64,000 bases of DNA from Branchiostoma belcheri (lineage: Eukaryota > Chordata > Leptocardii > Amphioxiformes > Branchiostomatidae). The stretch spans positions 1,216,522-1,280,521 of the forward strand of contig NW_017803998.1 in assembly GCF_001625305.1 (NCBI RefSeq). Reading direction: 5' to 3'. The notes below the pieces were generated by a model. The model did no database searches. It was given only the letters and a program-made list of their open reading frames with translations, and was not told where the DNA came from. This document shows, piece after piece, positions 39,370-50,316 of this stretch (positions are counted from its first letter, which is position 1; each line of letters begins with the position of its first letter). The translations under genes were made by a program, and so were the position numbers.

Positions 39370-39945
39370 TCCAATGAGCGCGCGCGTACTTTTTGCAAAT
39401 TACACAAAATACATCCAGCGCATGCGCCATAGAGTTAGGTGTGACGCAGTTGCTAAAAGTCAGTTTATGTTTACAAAATTCCTTGACAAGACAGCGACCG
39501 CGTGTACCTGGATTTTTTGTGAATTCCCTGTGGAATCTACACTCATGGAATTCAGCATGGTCTTGAATTGCGTTTTGTGGAGCAATTGTGAATTATTTTT
39601 GTGCTATTGTGCGGCAAATATATATGGAAGGAAGGAAAAATACACGTGACGTACCGCGGAGCGAAAATGTAAACAAGACCGCATGTGGGCAAAATTCTCT
39701 GGAATAGAGGACCCAAGATTGTTAGTCACCGCTGGATTGAGTCAGATCCCATTGTGTCTTTGCAGAGAATGCGTTCAAACCGCCTTTTTGTTGGAATATC
39801 AACCTTTCTGGAGGAATTTTGGAGTTATTTCGACGAAGGACGAACGATTGCGCAATCGTTGTTGAGAGCCGACTGACAACAACAACTCACCGTTCGCGTG
39901 TCTACTCAACTGTGATGTGAAGATCGACCAACTATCCGGTATGAC
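39370..39945 (+). promoter_or_regulatory. Candidate promoter and non-coding first exon
   Basis: Contains CCAAT (39371-39375), GCGCGCGCG, a perfect NRF1-type palindrome GCGCATGCGC (about 39419-39428), and CACGTGACGT (about 39644-39653). It then continues to a consensus-like splice donor CCG/GTATGA at about 39939. Two short frames (60-63 residues) overlap at 39683-39876 but neither is recognisable. No matching coding exon was found downstream before 53 kb, so the exon part is inference. Confidence 0.35.
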
Positions 39946-40723
39946 ATTATCCCTAACCTTCTTACAATGAAAGTTTGTTACGATCTATATAGCTAACTGT
40001 ACATTGTGTACCAAATCTTTTTCCGTCTAAAAGAATGCAATTTGCGTTTGTATGAAAGAGTAGGAAAGTAAAATGTCAGAAATGACGTCATTCACTAAAC
40101 TATCTGCGGACAGTGCATGTACCTCTATCTCTGATTTGTTGATAGGCAGATACATATGCATAAAAAGTCGTTATTCTTGGCATAGTTTTACGACTGCAGA
40201 CTATAATAAATTATAAGTAATAATCAGCTCTGAAATTCTAATGTCTTAAGCATTTGTTACCTTGCTTTTTTCATCAAGCTGATTTTGTATGACGTGTTTG
40301 TTTTTTCTCTATCGTCATTTTGTTGCATATCAGTAGCCTGATTGTCAGAATTAGCTATTGGTAAGTTTTGTGATTTTTGTATTAGGCCCTAATGAATCCA
40401 TGAGAGAGATTTCCTTGGACAATTTATTTGACGTTTTTGCTTTCAATGGTTGCTTTCTGCATTACTTCATAGAAGCATGATAGAAGTCAGCTTTCTACTA
40501 CTTTTTATTCGTTTCACATGATTAAATAGCACCAACGAAGTGGACGTACTATTGTTGGTTCACGTTTTTGCGAGGTAAAAATCACGTGATTTGTTTTGCC
40601 TCCATTGCTTAACATAAGGTTTAAGGAACTTTTCACCTGCTGCAATACCGATTCTGGTCACAGGGCGTCGCTTTTGATACATGACACCTTTTAGCAACCA
40701 CCTGTTGATACGTTCGTTACTGC

Positions 40724-40833
40724 TACTCTCCAAGCAGAGGTAGGGTCGCTCGGTATTTTGGCAGTATTTTCGCGTTTTTAATACGTCTTTCTACTTTTAC
40801 GGTTTTAGCGACCCTACCTCTGCTTGGAGGGTA
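40724..40833. mobile_element. 110-bp MITE with 9-bp target-site duplication (Mutator-like)
   Basis: Terminal inverted repeats TACTCTCCAAGCAGAGGTAG and its partner ending TGCTTGGAGGGTA match over 27 bases with one difference. The element is flanked on both sides by CGTTACTGC (40715-40723 and 40834-40842). A 9-bp duplication is the usual signature of Mutator-like (MULE) transposition. Confidence 0.82.
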
Positions 40834-42214
40834 CGTTACTGCAGCACATGTCTACTTGTCCGGTTCAGACACGCTTTTTATTGCAAAATAACGACTCAGG
40901 ATATATCATTTGTCGGGTGAAATCATATCAATCACTTTGAAATATTGGACGAATGCACGTTGTTGACACAGGTTAGGTATCAATAAACATCAGCCCAGAG
41001 CAGGCTAGAGTATTACCGAAGTTAGCCCTCAATAACAATTTTATGAACTTCGTTTTTAAGCCTACACAGTTAAGATTATGGCTGATGGGGATACAATGAA
41101 AATACTTACAATGTTAAAATGTATTTTTTCTCTAATAAACAAGGGAAATGCGAACTTCTAGAGCTCTGAAGTATACAATAACTCTCATACAATTGCATTC
41201 ACATCAAGCAAAATCTGTATGCGCCATGGTAGAGATTGCGATGTGGTAGATTCTACGGGTAGAGATATCTATTCATCTCTTCTTTCATTCGTTTACTCGT
41301 TTATTCATTCATTCAACCTCTCATTCGATGGTTTTGACTTGTTTGGACTTTACCGTAAATTGATACATTCTTCTTTTAATATTGAATTAAAGCAATGTCC
41401 AGTGACCTATTTTGCGGCCCTTTATTTGGCGTAATGACATTACGAACAAACCAGAATGGAGAACAAAGTCTTGAAAAAAAGCGCATAGCTATAGAGGTTT
41501 TAGAGAAAAGAAATTCACCAAAACGACAGAAGATCGAATCAAATGCATGCATGAACTGTATGTATCATTCATTGCCGTCGCTAGAGGTCTCTTTTAGCGC
41601 GGCTTCAAATAGGGCTTCATTCAAAACTGGTAGTCGGAGCTTATAACGTCATATTCCAACTTAATATGACTGTATTACCTTACTCTAACGTATAAGTACG
41701 CGTAGCTTATGAAGACCATACACACTGTGCTCTTTGTAGAATGATATAAGTAGTTAAAATTAAACTTGTGATCTTTTTGAAAGTTAGGGTTGAATGACCT
41801 CTAGTCTGATCACGTAGCCAAACTGTTTTCTATTCCTATGAAAAAAACTATGCTTGAAACTTATAATTTTGACTTCTAGTTCAGATCAACAGCTTGTATA
41901 TAGGATCTCTAGTTATATGAAAGTTTGATCCTAGTATTGTGAATGCATAATGTGAGATAATAAAGTTTGACAAGAGACCCTCCCACAAGGTTTATTTGTG
42001 TTGGTTGATATCATTACGCAGTAATCTCACGTAATCTCAACCTTTTATTCTTTGTTATAACGCTGGGCTTGGTTCGTCTGGGCTCACAAAAGGTCACATG
42101 CGGGTTTGGGGTGAGATTTTTCGGGGATGAATCAACTCCGGTCGCGCCCCGGCTTTCTTTCTCGAACCACCTCCCCCCGAGGGAAGGACTTGTTTACCGC
42201 GCTTTTGTGTCGGT

Positions 42215-42510
42215 AGGATGAAGGTATCAGACAATTTCGGGTCGTACGATTCTCACCTTTGTAGCCGCAGGACAGACGCTATGTATGCAAATGAGCGACC
42301 CGGTTCTGCCTTGTTTCAAACGACCCCGAAAGAATGGGTGCCTTTTGCATTCGCCCGCTTTGGAAGAGAGGAATCAAACGGTTTAATTGGGCGAGAAGAA
42401 TGCATAGGTCAGAGCAAATTGCCCTCTGAAGGTGGGACAGTGCAGGTGGGCCCTGACGGGGACTTGGGGACATCACCATATATGGGCATTCCCGCCAAGA
42501 TCTAAAATGG
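42215..42510. promoter_or_regulatory. Candidate enhancer island
   Basis: A GC-richer island in AT-rich intergenic DNA. It carries a perfect octamer ATGCAAAT (about 42285-42292), a TTTAATTGGG homeodomain-like core, GAATGCAT, and a CArG box CCATATATGG (about 42477-42486), then ATGGCGCCGCC just after it. Clustering of distinct binding-site types is seen; function is inferred. Confidence 0.3.
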
Positions 42511-43132
42511 CGCCGCCAAGTCAAAAAGTCGTCTGAAACTAACGAAGTGAAAATTTGACCAAATTTTGACCAAATCTCTCGAACTATTCTACCTCAGAAA
42601 CTTGGAAAAACTGTGATACATCGGTATTTGATATGTTTAGCAAGGATATATAAGCATCCTTGAACACAATTCAACAGGTATTCATTTGATAACATATCCG
42701 ATATAAAGATTTGTTGATTATTCAACATGATTTGACACTTGTTTGTTCTTGGCAAGGTCCTGATTGGCATATTGATGGCTTGTGAATGTCACATGATGTG
42801 GCATGATGCAAGTTTTAATGTGCTCAGCAATGTGGACAGGGCATTCAACCCCTAATTGAAGATGACTCACTAGTTCCACGTGGCTTGCACTAGTATGCCC
42901 CCATCCCCAACACACGCCCCCTTTTTAAAAACAGATTTAAAACGCTTCAAAACACGAGAATTTTTCACAGAATAGATGCACAGAAGCACATAAAATCTGT
43001 TGCTTTATGTTGACCTTCGTAGGTTTTTTGGAAAGGGCCCAAAATCGCGAAATTAGTAAAATGGGAGTGTCCGCCATGTTTTTTCAGACGACACTTACAG
43101 ACAAACTTTTCGGGCTCGCCCCATACTTGGAT

Positions 43133-43156
43133 TGACGTCAGCGTTGCCATGGCAAC
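43133..43156. promoter_or_regulatory. Composite CRE + RFX X-box site
   Basis: TGACGTCA (43133-43140) is followed after two bases by the perfect 14-bp palindrome GTTGCCATGGCAAC (43143-43156), the ideal RFX X-box. On the minus strand the order is X-box then CRE. No gene lies within several kilobases. Confidence 0.5.
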
Positions 43157-43603
43157 ATATGCAGGAGTCAGTCACGCGAAAAATCTAGTTTGTTCTTCCA
43201 CTCAGACGACAATCTTCCCAATTTCTCAGAATCCAACTTACTTCATTATAGTTCTGCTAAAATATATAAACATTGTTGCTAAGTGTAATTTGGGCTTATA
43301 ATAGTCACTAAAGTTTTCTGACTTCTTTTACAACTGTTAACATGTCTAAAATAGTGTGTGGGAACATTTTGCCGCCATTTAGATTCACAATGAACTTTAA
43401 AACGGGCACGGACGTTTTTCTTAGGGCTTCTCAAAGACAGGAATTCAAGTCTGGGGGTCGTAACTGTGTACCGTACAGCCATGGAACAACGGGGGGCTAT
43501 TTTTGGTAGTCTCGGGGGTCAGAAGTTACTGAATTCCCAAACAGCGTGCGATGGAGAATAGCGTAACAGTGTGAAATAGTCTTGAGAGTTAAATAGCATC
43601 TGT

Positions 43604-43953
43604 CTGTTCCAAACTTTACATCCAAAACAGCTCAAAATTAGTCGTGTGCTCTTCTAAATCGAAGCCCTAGAACACTCGAAAAAGCACGCGATTCAAAACA
43701 TTGCTAATTCTATATTGTCAAGGCACACAAACTTTATTTGGCAAAATCACCATATACAGTATCCTCTTTTGTGAGTATCTGTTCCAAGCTTTGTATCCAA
43801 AACAGCTCCAAATGTGTCGTATGCTCTTCTAGACCGATGCCCTACAATACTCAAGAGACACACAATTCAAAACACAGCTGATTCTATTTTTTTCAAGGCA
43901 CACAAACTTTATTTGGCAAACATTACCATATCCAGTGCCCACTTCTGTGGTTT
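43604..43953. repeat. Two-copy tandem duplication, 175-bp period
   Basis: 'CTGTTCCAAACTTTACATCC' at 43604 recurs as 'CTGTTCCAAGCTTTGTATCC' at 43779. Both copies run through 'AAAACAGCTC', 'GCTCTTCTA', and 'CAAGGCACACAAACTTTATTTGGCAAA'. Divergence is visible throughout, so the duplication is not recent. Confidence 0.85.
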
Positions 43954-44109
43954 GACTCCAATTTCGTCTGGAAAGGGACAAAAAGATCCATTCAGTGATT
44001 CTTTATGAACCGTGAAACGGCCGGTTCGCTGTGACGATAAAGTTTCTAAACACGTCGTCCAACATACGGGGTAAGAATGAATAATAGCAGGGTAGAGGAC
44101 ATTTAATTT

Positions 44110-44474
44110 TAAAATGTCTCCCATTCTAGTTTTTCTGAGGCCATCTTAGCTGCTATCAAGAGGGCATTGACCTTTCCCACAATGCAATGCGAAGCTTCTG
44201 ACTGTCGAAATTCTTTCTATCTAGAGCGGGGGGTGCATGGTATAGACAAAACTTTAAGGAAGCTAGTGACTTCTTAGACCAGCCTTTTCTTGAGTCTTAC
44301 AAAATCAGCAGTTGTAATTTTTGACCTTGAAAATACAGGGGGAGGGGGGCAATGTGGATCATTTTGTAATTCTTTCCGCCAATTATCATAATTAGCAGTT
44401 ATTAAGGATTGAACTTGACCTAGAGCCTTTAATGCTGAAAATTCTTTCCGGTCGCTAGTTAGGATTGATGCCAT
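44110..44474 (-). pseudogene. Unrecognised decayed coding-like segment
   Basis: The minus-strand frame from 44474 gives 66 residues (ends ..SRSKITTADFVRLKKRLV). A short stretch after its stop still reads protein-like in a related frame (EVTSFLKVLSIPCTP, LLIAAKMASEKLEWE). No splice sites or family were recognised. It may be a remnant of a mobile-element protein or chance. Confidence 0.2.
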
Positions 44475-45736
44475 GTAAATAGCATAAGATAGAATACCCC
44501 ATGCTTTTGCGATTTTTGAATTATTTATTGTGGTTTCTGAAAACCGCCTGCAACATCAGTTGTTTCTGAAGCCGTTTAAAATAACTGTAAACCTTCAGTT
44601 CTGCGTTTGTCATTTATATTTCACGCTATCAACAGTTACAGCGCATTTGAAGATATTAAGGAAAACCTGTCTCTTCTTAAGTTCAGAAACTCTCCTGTCC
44701 CTTCTTAGAGGTAAAAAAGGTGTGTGTTTTGTTATGCCGAAGTTACATTACTTTTGATGTAAAGTTGTGAAGCAAAAACATTGTTTTAACCAACAACAAC
44801 ATATATCACATCTTTTTCGATAAAAAGTCCAACTTGTGTACGATTCATGCACGACTACTTCAAGAATAAGTTGCGATCGTACGATGGTCGTACGATGATC
44901 GTAGGATCTGCCTGGGCCCTTACCGAAAACAATTATGTCATCTCTTAAGCACTCAATGTACTTAACTTCAAACAGACGTCTTATCAAGGAAGCAGCTAAG
45001 TGCGTTTTAAAGGATGCTCTATTATTTGTTCAGGTGCCTTTAAGTTAGTGTGACGATTATCTAAGTAGTGCATCAAAATTCTTTGCGTTTCGATTTTTCA
45101 GGGGACAGTACATGTACTTCTTTTTGTCCGAGGGGACGTTGACCCCTATTGACCCCTTACAATGCATAAAAACCAAACAACATGTTAAAGAAAATTTTAA
45201 TTGACACAGCAGAAATACAGGGACTTTGGCGTGGCCTGTGTAAAAACATAAATAACTTTTGTGACACAACTCTACAAGTTGCACTGTATATAGCATCTAC
45301 CGCTATATAAATACTTACTATAGTGTTATAACGTTATGTATGCTGTTACTTATGTATGCTTCCTTATTGAGGCTATGTAATTTTGCAGTATGGAATGTAT
45401 GACGTTTTATACAAACGTTCTTGACAAGAACATATAATATGTTCATAGTTTTCGAAGACCTTGCTAAACTTGTAAACATAAAACACCATAATATAATGCA
45501 TACACGGAAACCCTGTTTTTCTTTAATTATTTGCAAAATTCCTCCTTGAATATTCATATTTTTAAAGTATAGCAGGATTTTTTGCTCCTATGCAAAACTT
45601 GTACTGGTATCTCTAGAATCTGGTAACTATGTAATTTTTACAAGTAGTCACATCTGGAAAGTTGACAGTTTTCAGACCTTAAAATGTCAAAGTAAGTTAT
45701 CGTTGAAGAGATTCATTTGTCACGTAAGGATACAGC

Positions 45737-45926
45737 TACTAGTGAATTCTTTCATCAGTGACAACTTGGAAGGATAAGGATACTAACCTCCAAATTTTCG
45801 ATGGCTATCAGTCCATCTTGTTGAGATTAGGCCACTCCGTGAACAAGATGGACTGATAGCCATCGAAAATTTGGAGGTTAGTATCCTTATCCTTCCAAGT
45901 TGTCACTGATGAAGAATTCACTAGTA
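45737..45926. repeat. Palindrome, 84-bp arms, same family as 19515-19740
   Basis: Arms 45737-45820 and 45843-45926 pair almost perfectly (one T indel). Outer ends GAATTCTT.CATCAGTGAC and the inner module CCTCCAAATTTTCGATGG match the 19.5-kb palindrome. The 22-base loop contains GAGATTAGGCCACTCCGTGA, related to a module that lies in the arms of the other copy. Confidence 0.88.
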
Positions 45927-46092
45927 ACCAAAGTAAGTTAGCCGTCAAGTCCTGTATTGACACAGCCTACGCTTTTCGACACGGTGCCAACCGCAGGTAT
46001 TGTCCACTTGTCAGCTGTCGTTGTAAACACCTTGACTGTTTGGATATCTCCACGTGTGGCTTGTAAGGAGGTGGCTCAGTGATATTTATTTA

Positions 46093-46603
46093 GGCCACAG
46101 CAAGTAAATCTTATGGATGACGTCCTCCGCAGACTCCAAATCTAACGCGATAGGGCGAAAAAAACAAGGTGGGCTAAAAAAAAAATCAAGATTCCTATAT
46201 TGTCAATTTTTTTTTACATCATGAACCTTGTTAAACAGAAAATGATGCCTATATTTTGCTAAGTTTACTGCCAACTATTACAGCATTCATTTCTTACTAT
46301 AAACAGCTTTGAAAAATAAAAGGATTCAAGCATTGTAAAAATGGTTTTGATTCAGTGGGAACATCACATATACACAGTCACCATCACATATAAAAGACAA
46401 AACATCCAATCAGAGCCTTGTCTTGTCTCCTCTCTTCATATTTATCTGCCATCCACGTTCCTGCACGGCAACAGACATCTTTGCCCATTTTCGGCATGTT
46501 GACCACTGCCAGAGTAGAAGGCAAAAAATCTTTTTTTTTTACAAAATCAGGCGAAAATCAATGCGCGCTCTGATGTCATACACAAAAATGACTTGTTGTG
46601 CCC
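46093..46603 (-). mobile_element. PIF/Harbinger-like MITE, copy A (inverted)
   Basis: Starts GGCCACAGCAAGTAAAT after TTA, and ends in a decayed ACTTGTTGTGCCC before TTA. The interior is the reverse complement of copies B and C, including the 'GGTGGATGGCAGATAAATATG' block read in reverse. It is longer (511 bases) and more diverged. Confidence 0.75.
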
Positions 46604-47085
46604 TTAGCATGAATGTCAAGACGTCGAGTAGGGAGGAAAGTTACATCTTATCTATTCATCGTAGGTCTTCGTACGATTTTGATATTCTCGTAGCGTTTTC
46701 AACCAGGCTGTGACAGAACCAATCGCCAACAAGAATCTAAGACAAGTTTTCTGTGAAATTTTTCTGTATCAAGACTGCTGAATTTAAAGCGACCCTTATA
46801 GTAACTAATGGTTAGATATGTGGTCACAATTCAGTAGAAAAAAAGGATAATAATCTTCAAGAAGTATAAATCTTCAGGAAGTTTCATTCTTCTGACGTAG
46901 CCATGTCTTGTCGATTTCAGACTGTGCCTGAGACACGACATTGGGAGGGTGCCAATCGCGACTGTGTTACGACCAGACCAATTTGTAAACCAGTCGCACA
47001 GACAGGCACCCGGGTCACCCAGGGTCATTTCTGTGCGACGTTGTCGGCTGGATGATGAATGGATGTCTGGAGTGACCGTGACTTA

Positions 47086-47496
47086 GGCCACAGCAAGTAA
47101 ATTTTATGGATGACATCAGCGCGCGCATTGATTTTCGCCTGATGTTGGAAAAAAACAAGAAATTTTGTTGCCTTCTGACAGTGGTCAACATGCCAAAATG
47201 GGCAAAGATGTCTGCTGCCATGCCGGAAGGTGGATGGCAGATAACTATGAGGAGAGGGGACAAGAAAAGACTCTGATTTAATGTTGTGTTTCTTACTTCG
47301 ATGCAGTGATATGTGATGCTGGCTGTGTATATGTGATGTTCTCACTGAATCAGAACCATTTGTACAATGATTGAGTCCAAATTTGAAAATGTAGGGACCT
47401 TGTTTTTTTTCGGCCCGCCTTGGTTTTTTTTCGCCCGCTTGCATTAGATTTGGAGTCTGCAGATGATGTTATCCATAAAATTTATTTGCTGTGGCC
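47086..47496 (+). mobile_element. PIF/Harbinger-like MITE, copy B, 411 bp
   Basis: Terminal inverted repeats GGCCACAGCAAGTAAATTTT / AAATTTATTTGCTGTGGCC, flanked by TTA on both sides (47083-47085, 47497-47499). A TTA (TWA) target duplication and GGCC-type ends are characteristic of PIF/Harbinger elements. No transposase is encoded, so it is non-autonomous. Confidence 0.85.
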
Positions 47497-48311
47497 TTAC
47501 TGACGGATGTGGGAATTATCCGCTCTTGTTTTGTCACAGAGCAGAAAATGAGATGCATACTCTTAGGCCTAGGGAAAAATGTTGTGTTTCCTACATGTAG
47601 GTCACGATCTGTGGTTCTATAGTTAAAGTGTCCGAAAGTTGTTGGCCTAGGAAAACAAGGTTCAGTTCCAGGGATCGAAGTACTTACTTTTCTCATGTTG
47701 CACAGTGGCCAACCCAAGCCAAAAGCTAGACTGCTCACTAATATTTCAGGTTACCCCAGTTACAATTTTTTAATAAGAAACAATCATGAGCTATTAATTA
47801 TACTTAGTAACTTGACAATAAAGAATTCAAACTGATAAACATGAGTCTCAAATAAAATCACACACAATTTATGTAGTTATAATGCCTTGTATCTTCTCAA
47901 ATAGGCAAGTGTACTTAGTATATTGAGGTAAAACAAGCTATGCAAAAAACATACGAGAGGTACTGAAAGGTACTTTTTAATATGTAAGGTTTCTCTCTCT
48001 TTTTTAAGACTAAAGCTTAGGTGATCCTGCGAATACTTTACTCTAAATAGACAAAACTGTTGTCATTTGACAATTCCAATGGGCTTCTTGTCAATTTTTC
48101 GGAAGTTCAAAGGCAGTGATGGATTTAAACCTGAACCAACACCCTCCCACTCCCATCTCCCACCCAGGTTCCTCCCATTCTCTCACGTACACCACATCCT
48201 TTATTCCCGGCCCTCCCGCATTGTTTGCCGTCTCAAAACCACTTCCTCCACAGACTGCAGAATTTGTGCCGCGACGTGAAAGGCATAATGTAGCGAAAAT
48301 CTTGTAATTTC

Positions 48312-48935
48312 AAGCCGCTGTCACATATCGTTCAGAACCTTACCCCGACCACCAGCCGACCAAGGTTGGACGAAGTTCGGGAGCAGTCCGGCCAGATGTT
48401 GGCCACGCCTACCTTTCCATACGAATCGAATTTTATTCTTATAATTTAGACAGATTTGACGTCCAACCACGCTCCGAACTAGTCCCGAACACCAGCCAAC
48501 CACCAGCCAACAATGGCCGGACCTCCCGTCCACACCCGAATGATTGAAACAATTTGGAACAGTCGGCTGGCGCAGCCGAACAGTAGCCGACCTGGCCGAA
48601 CACCAGCCGACCGAGGCTACATTGCTCCCGATCTACTCCTAACCATGGCTGGGGTGGGGTCGGCTATATAGCTTCTACCAGGCACCGCGGATCGCTGGAA
48701 AAATAGTAGAAATTGGCCGAAATAAAGGGATAGTATACCAGAGAAGATTCAGGGCCATAGAAGCTCCAATTTGCGACCCACAGAGCTTCTATGGCTCTGA
48801 ATCTTCTCTGGTATACTATTCCTTTATTTCGGCCAATTTCTACTATTTTTCCAGCGATCCGCGGTGCCTGGTAGAGGCTAGGCTATAGTGTTCGGGAGAC
48901 CATATTCGGCTATGTATGACAGGGGCTTTATACAT
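48312..48935. mobile_element. DNA element with CCGAACACCAGCC-rich body and nested palindrome
   Basis: Left end AAGCCGCTGTCACATATCG and right end CTATGTATGACAGGGGCTT are imperfect inverted repeats. The body has repeated 'CCGAACACCAGCCGACC' phrases and a nested long palindrome. A truncated relative of the body lies at 56222-56540 in an intron of the filament gene. Transposon superfamily not determined. Confidence 0.6.
48671..48879. repeat. Long palindrome, about 95-bp arms
   Basis: Left arm 48671-48765 pairs with 48784-48879 with only a few mismatches; the loop is about 18 bases. It is nested in the element 48312-48935 and probably represents its core foldback. Confidence 0.88.
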
Positions 48936-49349
48936 ATGTACATGTAAGGTTGCCCTACCATAGCGGACACATTTTGGTACCGTGGCCTTTTAGATTTTCA
49001 GTGTCTTGTTTTTAGTGTCTCGCCGATCGTCGATATAGCGCTTCATGTAATTCGCCTGTATTTGAGTAAGAGTTAAAATGTTATGTAAGAAATTCATGAA
49101 CCAGGATTAGCATCCATTGAAATGCACATCCAGGATTTTCAAAGCAACATATATAGTACTGTTCAAAGACGGGTAAAAGCTTAAAGAATGAAAAGCGGGG
49201 CTTAAGCGAAACACAAATGATATTCAGTGGCTCAGACTTAGACCAACAAAGCAAGGATTTCCCTTTGTCTGACTCTCGGGCTATGTCAGGTCACGATATG
49301 TGGTTCTATTGCTAAAGTTTCCGGAAGTTGTTGGTTTGAAAAGCGATGT

Positions 49350-49475
49350 GTTACATTTGTCGTAGAGGGTCGTACGATTTTGATTTCCAAGCAGGCTGGG
49401 ACAATGATCTAGAACACGATCTTTTTCACGACACATGCACGACTGTTCCAAGAGTGCCCCCGGTTTGTAGTCTTG
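49350..49475. repeat. Dispersed TCGTACGA repeat family
   Basis: 'GTCGTAGAGGGTCGTACGATTTTGAT..AGGCTG..ACA' followed by 'CACGACACATGCACGACTGTTCCAA' is partly matched at 46655-46735, 61995-62160 and, more weakly, 44835-44935. A conserved 'GGTCACGATATGTGGTTCTAT' block precedes it at 49290 and recurs at 47600. It probably marks old copies of one element. Confidence 0.45.
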
Positions 49476-49499
49476 CGAACTTTTCTCTCCTTTTTACTC

Positions 49500-50095
49500 C
49501 CTCTATCTCCCTCCATTTATCTTTCTATCTAATCCATGCATCCATCTATCTATCGAACCATCTATCCATTAATTCATCCAACCAACCAACCAACCAACCA
49601 ACCAACCAACCAACCAACCAACCAACCAACCAACCAACCAACCAACCAACCAACCATCCGTCCATTCATCCATCCATCCATTCATCCATCCATACATCCA
49701 TACATACATTCATCTATCCATCAATCCATTAATCGATGTATCCATCCATCCATCCATCCATCCATCCATCCACCTATCCATCCATCCATCCATCCATCCA
49801 CCTATCCATCCATCCATCCATCCATCCATCCATCCATTCACCTGTCCATCCATCCATCCATCAATCCATCTGTCCATCCATCCCTCTATCTATCCATCTA
49901 TCAATCAATCTATCCATCCATCTACCTACCCGTCTATCTATGCCGGTCTATCCATCCATCCATCCATCCCTCTATCTATCCATCATCCATCCATCCATCC
50001 ACCTATCCATCCATCCATCCATCCCATTATCCATCCATCTACCTACCAATCTATCTATCTGTGCATCCATCCATCTATCTATCTATGCGGGTCAC
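49500..50095. repeat. Tetranucleotide array (CCAA)n then (CCAT)n
   Basis: About 19 perfect CCAA units (49577-49652), then several hundred bases of CCAT/CTAT variants. The long open frames ([16 protein letters not shown]) are low-complexity and present in more than one frame. Confidence 0.97.
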
Positions 50096-50316
50096 TTGTT
50101 TGTCTACTAGATGTTTCACCGCTTGGCCTTAAGCCAAACATAGGTGACCACAGACAGACGTGTCTATGCACAGGTGGTCATCCCCTTTTCCCTTAAGGCT
50201 CCGTGAGTCGGGACATCCCCACCTAAACAAACCGCACGTATGAGTCATCTTAAGATATTACAGGTATTTGTCCAATCTTACTGCCAACAATTTGGCCATT
50301 CTTTTATTCTTCGTTA

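Noticed and set aside
41219-41646. Two overlapping plus frames of 71 and 83 residues
   Set aside because: Low-complexity start (HSFNLSF region) and no splice or family evidence.
49346-50132. Frames of 124-198 residues with NQPTNQPT and HPSIHPSI repeats
   Set aside because: Tetranucleotide arrays open in more than one frame; no gene signals.
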